From contig CAZIJH010000005.1 in the NCBI GenBank assembly GCA_964539655.1, positions 20,686 through 84,685 on the forward strand: DNA of 64,000 nucleotides, given 5' to 3'. The notes under the pieces are model-generated. The model had not been told where the DNA came from, searched no databases, and was given only the letters and a program-made list of their open reading frames with translations. Shown piece after piece: positions 7,457 to 15,752 of the stretch; positions within the stretch are counted from its first letter, which is position 1, and each line of letters opens with the position of its first letter. Both the position numbers and the translations under genes were made by a program. The DNA comes from CAZIJH01 sp964539655 (GTDB taxonomy: Archaea; Aenigmatarchaeota; Aenigmatarchaeia; CG10238-14; SCSR01).

Positions 7457-7570
7457 TTACTTTTTGGAATATTTTTTCCTGCAGTCTTTGCAGAGGTACA
7501 TGAATTTCACTTTAAAAATTTTTCCGACGTCCTTCACTTTTTTCTCGCAACCGTCGCACGTAGAATGCAT
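7457..7570 (-). CDS. Very small zinc-ribbon protein (37 residues)
   Basis: The frame from ATG 7570 to TAA at 7457 encodes 37 residues: CDGC at residues 5-8 and CKDC at 27-30, with many lysines between and after. The spacing suits one zinc-binding ribbon. Length alone makes it uncertain, but two exact CxxC pairs in so short a frame are unlikely by chance. It is tail to tail with the preceding zinc-ribbon gene. Confidence 0.5.
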   Translation of the reverse strand: MHSTCDGCEKKVKDVGKIFKVKFMYLCKDCRKKYSKK

Positions 7571-7610
7571 TAAATAAAATTGGTTTTCTGAACCTTAAAT
7601 AACATCCCGC

Positions 7611-7796
7611 TTACTTCTTCATGAATTTCAGCGCAAGACCTTTCACGAATAGAAGCGCGCCGACAGAAATCAGGACGTAGTCCCATCTTTGCGACATGTT
7701 GTAGATCAATCCGGAGATGACGAGCAGAAGACCAATTGACATTATTTTTTTGCTGTTCCAGCAATTCAAATCCAAGTTGTTGTTTTTCCTTGCCAT
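7611..7796 (-). CDS. Small membrane protein (61 residues)
   Basis: The protein has a charged N-terminus (MARKNNN), then two hydrophobic helices at about residues 19-33 and 40-55 separated by a short polar turn (NMSQRWD), and ends in KFMKK. This is a hairpin membrane protein; no family is recognised. The ATG at 7796 is followed upstream by a T/A-rich stretch. An overlapping minus-strand frame (7570-7764) is treated as a shadow because it lacks this clean membrane pattern. Confidence 0.5.
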   Translation of the reverse strand: MARKNNNLDLNCWNSKKIMSIGLLLVISGLIYNMSQRWDYVLISVGALLFVKGLALKFMKK

Positions 7797-7834
7797 TTTT
7801 CCACTTCTGTTGTTTGTTTTTTTTTGCTTCGAAA

Positions 7835-8005
7835 CTACGCCTTTCTCTTCACCATTGGAAGACCAGTTCTTTCATTTTCAACAACTGTCAAGTTTTCTGG
7901 TAAATCTACCGAATCTTCTGAGCTCTTGCTGAAGAAGAAAAGTTTTCCTCCGCGAGTGTGAAGATAATATTTTACTCCTCTGCTGTTAGTGTGTTCATAT
8001 CCCAT
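7835..8005 (-). CDS. Small conserved-looking protein (56 residues)
   Basis: The frame from ATG 8005 to TAG at 7835 encodes 56 residues. It is preceded by GGAGGT, a strong Shine-Dalgarno sequence, eight bases before the ATG, which decides the start. The pattern HTRGGKLFFFSK...DLPENLTVVENERTGLPMVKRK resembles a small protein I recall from other archaea and some bacteria (a KGGKLYFFSK-like strand and a TGLP motif), without known function. I am fairly sure that it is a gene, but not of its role. Confidence 0.6.
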   Translation of the reverse strand: MGYEHTNSRGVKYYLHTRGGKLFFFSKSSEDSVDLPENLTVVENERTGLPMVKRKA

Positions 8006-8071
8006 TTTTGTTTACCTCCGAGTTTTTGTAAAATTTAGTTCGGATTTAGACTATTAAAGCTTTTAATCCGG

Positions 8072-8935
8072 TCACTTCACGATTATCGTATCCTCGTAAA
8101 CCGCGACAGTCCCGTTTGATTCTTCCTTCAATGTGGGGTACGCTTCGATCGCTTCTATCTCAAGAAGTTGCCTGATCGCCATCTCGATTTTCGTTTGAGA
8201 AATATTTTTTATCCATCTTGCGGCAAACGGCAGTCTGTCAAAATTATTTTTTGTCATCTCCAAAATTTTCCTTGCTTCCCACATTCTGACCGGCTTGTCC
8301 TCGCGGAATCTGAAGATGTTTGTCGGCCTTGATTCCTTTACCCATCCCGATCCGGGCGTCGCGAAAACTTCTATCGCGATCGGCTGCTCACCAATTTCGT
8401 CCTGTATGTTGTTTTTTCCGTTCGGAATAGACGGATGCTCGTGCTGGCTGTACTGGCCCACGCTGTGCCCGCACAGATTTCTTATCGGGTTGAATCCGAA
8501 TTCCTTCACCACGATGTCCTCGATTATTTCGGACACTTCGAAAACTTTCACGCTGGGCTTCAAAAATTTCAACGCGGCTTTCGTCGCTTTCTCGGAGCAT
8601 TCGATCAGCGGATGCGTCTTGTTTCCTATGCAGACCGTGAACGCCCGATCAGAAATGTATCCGTCAACATGCACGCCGATGTCGATCTTCGCCATGTCGT
8701 TTTCCTTGAAAACAAGAATATCATCGATGTTCGGAGTGTAGTGTGCTGCAATCTCGTTTATCGAAATGTTTACCGGCCACGACGGCTTGCCACCCAGTTC
8801 GATTATTTTATTTTCCACTTTTTCGGCAAGTTCTAAAACCGAAAATCCTTCCTTCGCCATCGGTCTTGCAAATTCGATTACTTCGTCGGAAATGTCGTGC
8901 GCTTTCTTGTATTTTTCGAGAATTTCCTTTTCCAT
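8072..8935 (-). CDS. map: Methionine aminopeptidase, type 2
   Basis: The enzyme removes the initiator methionine from nascent proteins. The 287-residue protein has the five metal ligands of the M24 fold in order: Asp85 (KIDIG), Asp96 (SDRAF), His157 (CGHSVG), Glu189 (AIEVFA) and Glu281 (VYED). His65 in AAHYTP is the substrate-binding histidine. The insertion between His157 and Glu281, with a helical WHD-like segment, makes it the archaeal type 2 form. It is divergent from trpS, with 64 bases between the starts. A second M24 protein lies at 38234. Confidence 0.95.
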   Translation of the reverse strand: MEKEILEKYKKAHDISDEVIEFARPMAKEGFSVLELAEKVENKIIELGGKPSWPVNISINEIAAHYTPNIDDILVFKENDMAKIDIGVHVDGYISDRAFTVCIGNKTHPLIECSEKATKAALKFLKPSVKVFEVSEIIEDIVVKEFGFNPIRNLCGHSVGQYSQHEHPSIPNGKNNIQDEIGEQPIAIEVFATPGSGWVKESRPTNIFRFREDKPVRMWEARKILEMTKNNFDRLPFAARWIKNISQTKIEMAIRQLLEIEAIEAYPTLKEESNGTVAVYEDTIIVK

Positions 8936-8999
8936 AAAAATTCATCATGTTTTTACTTACTTAAATGTAATTTTTAAAATAAGGATTAACGGATACAAA

Positions 9000-10118
9000 A
9001 TGACAGAAGAATTCGTCGTGACTCCGTGGGAAGTCAAGGGAAAGATAGATTACGACAAGCTGATCGAGCGTTTCGGCGCGAAAAAGATAGATGCGAATCT
9101 GCTCAACAAGATTCAGAAAATCACAAAAGACCTTCATCCGTTTTTCAGAAGGCAGATAGTTTTTTCCCATCGCGATTTTGATTTCGTTTTGAACAAATAC
9201 GAGAACGGAGAGAAATTTTTCCTCTACACAGGAAGGGGCCCGTCGGGGCAGACTCACATAGGCCATCTGCTTCCTTGGATTCTCACGAAATGGATGCAGG
9301 ACAAGTTTGGGGCAGAATTGTATTTCCAGATAACCGAGGACGAAAAATCGATAGTGAAAAATCTCAGCCTCGAAGAGACTACAAAGCTGGCATACGACAA
9401 CATACTTGACATAATCGCTATCGGGTTCGATCCGAAGAAGACTCATATTTTTCTCGACACGGAATACATGAAGACCCTTTACAAGATCGCGATAAAAGTT
9501 TCGAAGCACATTACTCTTTCGACTGCAAAATCAGTTTTCGGTTTTCAGGACAGCTCGAACATCGGAATAACATTTTTCCCTGCAATGCAGATCGCTCCGT
9601 GTTTTCTTCCATCGGTTCTTGAAGGCAAAAATATTCCGTGCGTGATTCCGGCTAGCATAGACCAGGACGATTACTGGAGGCCCGCGAGGGACGTCGCGCC
9701 GAAGCTGGGATTTTACAAGCCGGCTCAGATCCACAGCAAGCTTCTTCCGAGCATACTCGGTTCTGACGAGAAGATGAGCTCGAGCGATCCGAGGACTGCG
9801 ATTTTCACGACTGACGATCCCAAGACCGTTAAAGAGAAAATTATGAAGTACGCGTTTTCAGGAGGAAAGGATACGGTCGAGGAGCACAGGAAGAAGGGAG
9901 GAAATCCAGACGTGGATATTTCTTATCAGTGGCTGACTTTCTTCGAGGAAGACGACAAGAAGTTGAAAAAGATTCACGACGATTACAAGAGCGGCAAGAT
10001 GCTGACAGGAGAGCTGAAACAAATACTTGTCGAGAAGCTGAACAAATTCTTGGCCGAGCATCAGAAAAGGCGTGAAAAGGCAAAAGGTCAAATTGAAAAA
10101 TTCATGTTGAGAGATTAA
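9000..10118 (+). CDS. trpS: Tryptophanyl-tRNA synthetase
   Basis: A class I synthetase of 372 residues, of archaeal/eukaryotic type. The N-terminal FVVTPWEVKG is characteristic of this type. The HIGH motif appears as THIGH (GRGPSGQTHIGHL), and the second signature is KMSSS. The open frame extends upstream to 8766, but that part is the shadow of map. ATG 9000 is the start because homology begins there and a TATA-like tttttaaaata is 25-30 bases before. It ends seven bases before a glycosyltransferase gene, yet the change in base composition argues against a functional operon. Confidence 0.96.
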   Translation: MTEEFVVTPWEVKGKIDYDKLIERFGAKKIDANLLNKIQKITKDLHPFFRRQIVFSHRDFDFVLNKYENGEKFFLYTGRGPSGQTHIGHLLPWILTKWMQDKFGAELYFQITEDEKSIVKNLSLEETTKLAYDNILDIIAIGFDPKKTHIFLDTEYMKTLYKIAIKVSKHITLSTAKSVFGFQDSSNIGITFFPAMQIAPCFLPSVLEGKNIPCVIPASIDQDDYWRPARDVAPKLGFYKPAQIHSKLLPSILGSDEKMSSSDPRTAIFTTDDPKTVKEKIMKYAFSGGKDTVEEHRKKGGNPDVDISYQWLTFFEEDDKKLKKIHDDYKSGKMLTGELKQILVEKLNKFLAEHQKRREKAKGQIEKFMLRD

Positions 10119-10125
10119 GAGAATT

Positions 10126-10842
10126 ATGGAAACTTTTCAATGTGTAAGCATTGTAATAACAACATTTAACGAGCAAAATTATTTGGAAAAAACTTTGGAT
10201 TCGGTCAGAAAACAGGATTATTCTGGAAGAATAGAAATAATTGTCTCAGACAGTATGAGCACAGACGACACAGTGAAAATTGCCAGAAAATATGCCGACA
10301 AGGTCGTAATTAAAAAAACTAATATTGCTCAAGGTAAAAATTACGGGGCAAGATTCGCCAAAGGAGAGATAATTGTTTTTCTCGACGCGGATACAATTCT
10401 TTCTAGAAACTGGATATCAAAAGCTGTAACTAATTTTACTCGAGATGTTGACATGGTTGTAGGCTCATTCACATCGCAAGAAAAAAATAGATTAGCTAAA
10501 ATTTCGTCGAATTTTTGGGGAGAAATTTTTCCAAGCATAATGAAAAAAATTGGAAACGAGATTTATCTTGGACCATCGACATTTTCTATAAGGAAAAAAT
10601 CTTTTAGGAAGACAGGTGGTTTTTCTGAAAATTTTTATGCAGGAGAAGACGCTATTTTTATAATTAAAAATAGAAATGCTTTGAAAATCGTTTTCGATAA
10701 AAATCTTAAGTGTTATACGTCCATGAGAAGATTCGAGAAAGGAGGTTATCTGAAATGGAATTTGATTTGGTTGATTTTAGGATTGCCAATAGTATTTGGG
10801 AAACGCGCTCCTTTCGATTTCTTATACAAGAAAGTAAATTAA
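10126..10842 (+). CDS. Glycosyltransferase family 2
   Basis: A 238-residue GT-A enzyme. The N-terminus VSIVITTFNEQNYLEKTLDS is the nucleotide-sugar binding strand and helix. SDSMSTD and the DxD motif FLDADT bind the metal and donor. The catalytic part ends in GEDAIF, a common ED acid motif. A C-terminal hydrophobic segment (LIWLILGLPIVFG) may lie on the membrane. It opens an AT-rich block of glycan genes reaching 14315. Donor and acceptor are unknown; building a lipid-linked glycan is a guess from the neighbours. Confidence 0.87.
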   Translation: METFQCVSIVITTFNEQNYLEKTLDSVRKQDYSGRIEIIVSDSMSTDDTVKIARKYADKVVIKKTNIAQGKNYGARFAKGEIIVFLDADTILSRNWISKAVTNFTRDVDMVVGSFTSQEKNRLAKISSNFWGEIFPSIMKKIGNEIYLGPSTFSIRKKSFRKTGGFSENFYAGEDAIFIIKNRNALKIVFDKNLKCYTSMRRFEKGGYLKWNLIWLILGLPIVFGKRAPFDFLYKKVN

Positions 10843-10860
10843 TCAAGCCAACAGCAATTT

Positions 10861-11514
10861 ATGCTGAACAATGTTACATATTTTATGAAAAATTCGTACA
10901 GCAAGGACTATTTTGAAAACAGCTCGTGCTCAAACTACCCCGTCAATTACAGCAGCTTGATAAACCGTTTTGGTATGGAAATGAAATTCACTGAAGCATT
11001 GAAGCTGATTAAGAAGTTTAAGAAAGATGGTAATCTACTGGATATGGGTTGCGCGTACGGCTATTTTGTCAATTTGGCTTCTAAAAATGGCTTTGACGCA
11101 TGTGGAATGGATATATCGAATTATGCAATTAAAAAGAGCAGGAAAATTTTTCCTAAATTGAAATTCGTTCATTTCAACATAGAAAAAAAGACGCATTTCA
11201 GAAATGGCTGCTTCGATGTGGTTACCGCTTTCGATGTGCTCGAACATTGCAAGGATATCAAACGTCCGCTGAACGAGATAAAAAGGATTGTTAAAAAAGA
11301 CGGTGTTATACTTGTATGCGTTCCGATAACAGAGTTCTATCCTAAAGAAGATGATAAGGATGCTACACATCACTGGCATCTTTCACTAAACGAATGGAAA
11401 AAACTTTTGCTCGACAACAATTTTGAAATCTTGAAGACTATTTTCTATCCAAAATTGTTGACAAAAATATTTCCTAAGATATGTACGGTTTTTATTTTGT
11501 TGAAGCCTAAGTAA
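10861..11514 (+). CDS. SAM-dependent methyltransferase, class I
   Basis: A 217-residue protein with motif I LLDMGCAYGYF and the following acidic strand GMDIS, which together bind S-adenosylmethionine. FDVVTAFDVLEH is motif IV. This form (Methyltransf_11/23-like) often methylates sugars or small metabolites. Lying between two glycosyltransferases, sugar methylation is plausible but unproven. The start ATG 10861 is 18 bases after the previous stop; ATG 10885 is an alternative. Confidence 0.85.
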   Translation: MLNNVTYFMKNSYSKDYFENSSCSNYPVNYSSLINRFGMEMKFTEALKLIKKFKKDGNLLDMGCAYGYFVNLASKNGFDACGMDISNYAIKKSRKIFPKLKFVHFNIEKKTHFRNGCFDVVTAFDVLEHCKDIKRPLNEIKRIVKKDGVILVCVPITEFYPKEDDKDATHHWHLSLNEWKKLLLDNNFEILKTIFYPKLLTKIFPKICTVFILLKPK

Positions 11515-11527
11515 TCGATAATTATTG

Positions 11528-12619
11528 ATGGATATGCGAGTCGCAATAGTCACAAATCAGTTTTTTCCAACAACAGGTGGGGAAGTGACTTATGTACACA
11601 ACTTGTCGGAAAAATTGAAAGACCTGGTAGATCTGACAGTATACGGGCCAAAGACTAATTTCTCGACATCGTATAAGTATAATCCATTTTTCATTCAGAA
11701 TAAACACCATTTGGAAACAATATGCGGCACATTGGACACATATTTGAAATATTTTTCTAAGTTGACGAGTTTGAAAATAAATGCGGACGTAATCCATTCG
11801 CAAGAACTTTTTGAAACTCTGATGTTCGAGAAATTTTATAAGAACAATGCGAGAATTTTAACATTCCACTCATTCTATCATGACGAATTCAGGAATTCTA
11901 TTATTTCTAAAATGCTTCCGACAAATTTGCTTCAGAAACTTACGCTCGATAGCGCAAAACAATCTGCTGATGGAATAATAACTCTCAATAAGAAACATTA
12001 TTCGCTATTCCGAAATTTGAAACCAAAAAAGCCAGTTGAGATGATACCGCACGGCGTGAACAAAATACCAAAAAATATTGCTCTAAAGGATCGGGAAAAT
12101 AATTTGATCTTTGTAGGTAGGCTCACTTTTAAAAAAAATATTCACAATTTTTTGCCTGATTTCATAAGCCAGAATATAAAAAATAAATTTTTCATTGTGG
12201 GTGAAGGAGAATTAAAAAATACGATAGAAAAAACTGCTGCCAAAAACAATAATATTAAAGTTACTGGAAAAGTAAGCAACCAAAAGTTAAACAATCTCTA
12301 CCAAAATAGCGCAATAACAATTTTACCGGCCATGCATGAATCTTTCTGCCTGTCGGTCTTGGAGGCCATGTCATACGGTGTGGTTCCAGTTTGCATGGAA
12401 TCCGAAGGTCCGAAAACGTTCGTTGAAAACGGAAAAAACGGATTCTTGGTGAATTCGCACAGAGAACTGATCGAAAAAGTAAAGCTGCTGTCGAACGACG
12501 CGTCCCTGTTAAGGAGAATGAGGAGAAATGCCTATCATACCAGCACGGAATTCACATGGGAAAAATGTGCAATCAGAACTTACAATTTCTACAAAAATAT
12601 TTTGGATGACAAAAGTTGA
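11528..12619 (+). CDS. Glycosyltransferase family 4
   Basis: A 363-residue GT-B enzyme. It has the N-terminal glycine-rich segment FFPTTGGEVTYVHNL and, in the C-terminal domain, FVGRLTFKKN and the EX7E motif HESFCLSVLEAMSYG that defines GT4 retaining enzymes. ATG 11528 is preferred to the preceding TTG; ATG 11534 is possible. Its 3' end overlaps by 31 bases a convergent glycosyltransferase gene. Many members act on lipid-linked or polysaccharide acceptors using a nucleotide sugar. Confidence 0.9.
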   Translation: MDMRVAIVTNQFFPTTGGEVTYVHNLSEKLKDLVDLTVYGPKTNFSTSYKYNPFFIQNKHHLETICGTLDTYLKYFSKLTSLKINADVIHSQELFETLMFEKFYKNNARILTFHSFYHDEFRNSIISKMLPTNLLQKLTLDSAKQSADGIITLNKKHYSLFRNLKPKKPVEMIPHGVNKIPKNIALKDRENNLIFVGRLTFKKNIHNFLPDFISQNIKNKFFIVGEGELKNTIEKTAAKNNNIKVTGKVSNQKLNNLYQNSAITILPAMHESFCLSVLEAMSYGVVPVCMESEGPKTFVENGKNGFLVNSHRELIEKVKLLSNDASLLRRMRRNAYHTSTEFTWEKCAIRTYNFYKNILDDKS

Positions 12620-13347
12620 TTTATCTTTTTCTTAAGCAATTGAAATTGCGGCTTGCTTTCCAATCTGCTTCTTTTGAGGTATCCTACGACGACGTTCATT
12701 ATCTTTATCCAATCTTTAGGATTGGTTACAAGCTTGCTATTACCCAAACCGCCGCCTCTTTTCAAATGTGGTATTGCGACTTCTTTGATGACAAATTCTT
12801 CTTCTATTGCTTTCACATTCATTTCAGCTTCGATTTCGAAACCATTACTCTTCAGATTCAATTTATCCCAGTCCTTTCTTCTCATGACTCTGAATCCGGC
12901 CAATGGGTCTCTCACATACAATCCTATCATCTGGAAAATTGGTCTGATTGACGCACCATACAATTTGAAAATTCTTCTGGTCATCATGTCGTCGGATTTG
13001 AAATCTTTCATTGCTCTGCAACCGAAAACTATGTTCGCTTTTTGTAGTTTTTCCAGTAATTTTGGAATATAGGCAGGAGGATCAGTGCCGTCGCCGTCTA
13101 AGAATATCAATATATCTCCTTTGCTGCGTTTTACGCCGGTTTTCATCGCTCGTCCTTTGCCCGACTTTTTTTCGTGTATAACTTTCACGCCCAATCTTTC
13201 GGCAATTTCGCGCGTCATATCGTTTGAATTGTCGACGACAACAATTTCAGAGGATTTTGCAATAGTTCTAGGGATTGAACAGATTACCTTAGCGATGGAT
13301 TCCTCTTCGTTCTTTGTTGGGATTATGATGCTGTATTTTAGTCTCAT
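12589..13347 (-). CDS. Glycosyltransferase family 2, dolichyl-phosphate mannose/glucose synthase-like
   Basis: A 252-residue GT-A protein. The N-terminal YSIIIPTKNEEESIAKVI, VVDNSND, FLDGDGTD and, later, DPLAGFRVMRR are those of DPM1/GtrB-like enzymes that move a sugar from a nucleotide to dolichyl phosphate at the inner face of the membrane. It ends without the membrane helices of longer archaeal forms. It converges with the GT4 gene (31-base overlap), so it has its own promoter on the other strand. The substrate is inferred from family only. Confidence 0.85.
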   Translation of the reverse strand: MRLKYSIIIPTKNEEESIAKVICSIPRTIAKSSEIVVVDNSNDMTREIAERLGVKVIHEKKSGKGRAMKTGVKRSKGDILIFLDGDGTDPPAYIPKLLEKLQKANIVFGCRAMKDFKSDDMMTRRIFKLYGASIRPIFQMIGLYVRDPLAGFRVMRRKDWDKLNLKSNGFEIEAEMNVKAIEEEFVIKEVAIPHLKRGGGLGNSKLVTNPKDWIKIMNVVVGYLKRSRLESKPQFQLLKKKINQLLSSKIFL

Positions 13348-13420
13348 CTTATTTTAATGCAGATTACAACATTTAAATTTAGCAACTTATTCAGGAAATC
13401 TGAAATGAAAAAGTAAATGT

Positions 13421-13430
13421 TTTTATATAC
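13421..13430 (+). promoter_or_regulatory. TATA box of the UbiA-family gene
   Basis: The sequence ttttatatac lies about 30-40 bases before the ATG at 13461, giving a transcript start a few bases before the start codon. Confidence 0.5.
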
Positions 13431-13460
13431 TATTTGTCCAAAATACATTAAGAAAATGTT

Positions 13461-14315
13461 ATGAATTTCAATTTTTTGACGGTTTTATATCGTCTTTACC
13501 GCCCTACAAGTTCGTTGAATCATCTTGCATTCGTTTTAATTCCGTTCATGTTTTATTTCCCTAATTTAATCGGATTGTTTTTTGTATTGTTTGTAGCAGC
13601 ATTAGGATTCTTCTCCATTTTTGGTATAAATCAATTTGTCGATAGGGATGTTGATAAATTCGAAAAGACAAAACGAAAAGGGAATCCGTTTCTTTCTTCG
13701 AAATTGAAAGATGGCCACGCCATTTTTTACATACTTGGAATTGCCTTTTTGTCAATCGTATTTTCATTATATTTTTTTGGAACTTTTGCCACAGTTTTTC
13801 TCGTACTTATGATTATTTTTGGATTTTTGTATTCAATGCCGCCATTCAGATTTAAATCAAAATTTATTTTGGATATTTTAGGACATGGCCTGTTTGCAGT
13901 CTTTGCCACAATTTTCGTATTCTACGCATTTTCAATTGATGTGCAATATCTATTTTTGTCATTGTTGATCACATTCATCGCATCTACGTATTTCGAATTA
14001 GCGAATGAAATTGACGATTATAAGTCTGATAAAAAAGCAGGATTTAGGACTACAGTAATTGGTATAGGCTTGAAAAAAAGTCGCATTCTATTTCTTTTAT
14101 CGTTGATGTCATTTTATCTTTTGATTATTTTTTCAACATTTCAGATTTCGAGAGATGTGGCATTTGTATTTTTAATAATTTCCGCATTGCATATGGTCTT
14201 GCTCTATAACAAATTACGCAATAATGATAAAATTACCTTTACTAGCAGAGAAATAAATTTTCCATTGAATGTATTCTTTGCATGGTTGATAATTAGAATA
14301 ATTTTTGCGATTTGA
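13461..14315 (+). CDS. UbiA-family prenyltransferase
   Basis: A 284-residue membrane protein with about eight or nine helices. The first aspartate-rich motif is N57-xxx-D61-xxx-D65 (NQFVDRDVD), and the second lies in NEIDDYKSDKKAG. These bind magnesium and the prenyl diphosphate. In archaea this family includes DGGGP synthase, which makes the second ether bond of membrane lipids, and enzymes that prenylate sugars or quinones; sequence alone does not choose. The neighbours are glycosyltransferases, so a lipid-carrier role is possible. The gene is AT-rich. Confidence 0.87.
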   Translation: MNFNFLTVLYRLYRPTSSLNHLAFVLIPFMFYFPNLIGLFFVLFVAALGFFSIFGINQFVDRDVDKFEKTKRKGNPFLSSKLKDGHAIFYILGIAFLSIVFSLYFFGTFATVFLVLMIIFGFLYSMPPFRFKSKFILDILGHGLFAVFATIFVFYAFSIDVQYLFLSLLITFIASTYFELANEIDDYKSDKKAGFRTTVIGIGLKKSRILFLLSLMSFYLLIIFSTFQISRDVAFVFLIISALHMVLLYNKLRNNDKITFTSREINFPLNVFFAWLIIRIIFAI

Positions 14316-14485
14316 ATTTCGAATTGTATTCAATTTATATGCATGTGTTTACAAATTATTTTCAGTGAACGTGATGCCCTGCCAATTTGCTTGATTAAAC
14401 GTTTAACAAATCCTTGTCTAGTTTTCCTTTCAGATAGTTTTAATGGACAGAGTGGGAATTCTAATTACCGGAGACGAATAAAGTT

Positions 14486-15748
14486 ATGAGCGAATACAGG
14501 CTTACCAATGAGGGGAAGGAGTATCTCGAGCATGGTTTACCTGAGAAGAATCTCGTCGAATTGCTGAAGTCTGGTCCTGAGAATTTCGACAAACTGAAAT
14601 CGAAAATAAAAAATTTCCCGATCGCGCTCCAATGGGCGAAAAAGAAAAATTTGATCGAGACGAAAGACGGGAAGTTTTCCTTGGTTGCAAAGAAAATAGA
14701 ATTTCCGGAACAGGATGCTTTGGAAAAGATCTCCAGAAACGAGGAAGTAAGCGAAGAAATTCTGAATGTGCTTTTGCAAAGAAAACTCGTTGAAAAGATC
14801 CAGGTTGAAGCCGAGAAATTCGCGAAAGAGATCGAAGGAAAAGAAATCACGAATCTCACTCCGGAAATTTTGAAGAACGGCTTGTGGAAAAAGGTGAAGC
14901 TGTTGGAGTACGATGTCGACGTCCCTCCGCAGAAAATCCAGCAAGGAAAGATTCATCCATACAGGCAGGTTCTTGACGAAGTCCGCGAAAGATTCGTGGG
15001 ATTGGGGTTCAAGGAAATGATTAATCCACTTGTAGAAATGAGTTTTTGGAATTTCGACGCTCTGTTCGTCCCGCAGGACCATCCTGCGCGCAGCTGGCAC
15101 GACGCATTCATGATAAAGGGAATGAAGAGCGGAAAAATTTTGGACAAAGAGTTGTGGAAACGCGTCGAACAAACTCACAAAGACGGTTGGATAACTGGAA
15201 GCAGGGGATGGGGAGGGCAATGGAATGTCAAAGATGCTCAGACGGTTCTTGCAAGAAGCCACGACACCGGAGCTTCCGCTCACGCGTTGTATGGTTTGAA
15301 AAAGGAAGATTTGCCCGCGAAAATATTTTTCATCAGTCGTGTTTTCAGGCCCGACGTGATTGACGCCAAGCATCTGATAGAATTCGACCAATGCGGTGGA
15401 ATAGTTGTCGGAGAGGGGCTGACTCTTAAGAATTTGCTCGGGTATCTGAAAGAAATTGCGCTGGCTGCGACAGGCGCTGAGAAAGTGAGATTCAAGCCAA
15501 GTTATTTCCCGTTCACAGAGCCGAGCGTCGAAGGCTATGCGTATCATCCAAAACTTGGATGGTACGAATTCGGAGGAGCGGGAATTTTCAGGCCGGAGTT
15601 GACAGCCCCGTTGGGAATCGAGGTTCCTGTTTTGGCCTGGGGGCTGGGAATAGGAAGGCTTGCCATGATTAAAATGAAAAGCGACGACATACGCGACCTG
15701 TTCTCGGACAATGTCGAATGGCTGAGGCAGAAATCTCTTGTAAGGTGA
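14486..15748 (+). CDS. pheS: Phenylalanyl-tRNA synthetase alpha subunit
   Basis: A class II synthetase subunit holding the phenylalanine site. The 420-residue protein has the core blocks NPLVEMSFWNFDALFVPQDHPAR, FRPDVIDAKHLIEFDQ and the motif 3 GLGIGRLAMI. It is shorter at the N-terminus than usual archaeal forms, which carry about 60 more residues of winged helix before the segment LTNEGKEYLEHGLPEKN. An in-frame TAA just upstream excludes an earlier start. A 12-codon reading frame ends five bases before this start. It is followed after four bases by pheT. Confidence 0.95.
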   Translation: MSEYRLTNEGKEYLEHGLPEKNLVELLKSGPENFDKLKSKIKNFPIALQWAKKKNLIETKDGKFSLVAKKIEFPEQDALEKISRNEEVSEEILNVLLQRKLVEKIQVEAEKFAKEIEGKEITNLTPEILKNGLWKKVKLLEYDVDVPPQKIQQGKIHPYRQVLDEVRERFVGLGFKEMINPLVEMSFWNFDALFVPQDHPARSWHDAFMIKGMKSGKILDKELWKRVEQTHKDGWITGSRGWGGQWNVKDAQTVLARSHDTGASAHALYGLKKEDLPAKIFFISRVFRPDVIDAKHLIEFDQCGGIVVGEGLTLKNLLGYLKEIALAATGAEKVRFKPSYFPFTEPSVEGYAYHPKLGWYEFGGAGIFRPELTAPLGIEVPVLAWGLGIGRLAMIKMKSDDIRDLFSDNVEWLRQKSLVR

Positions 15749-15752
15749 TCGG

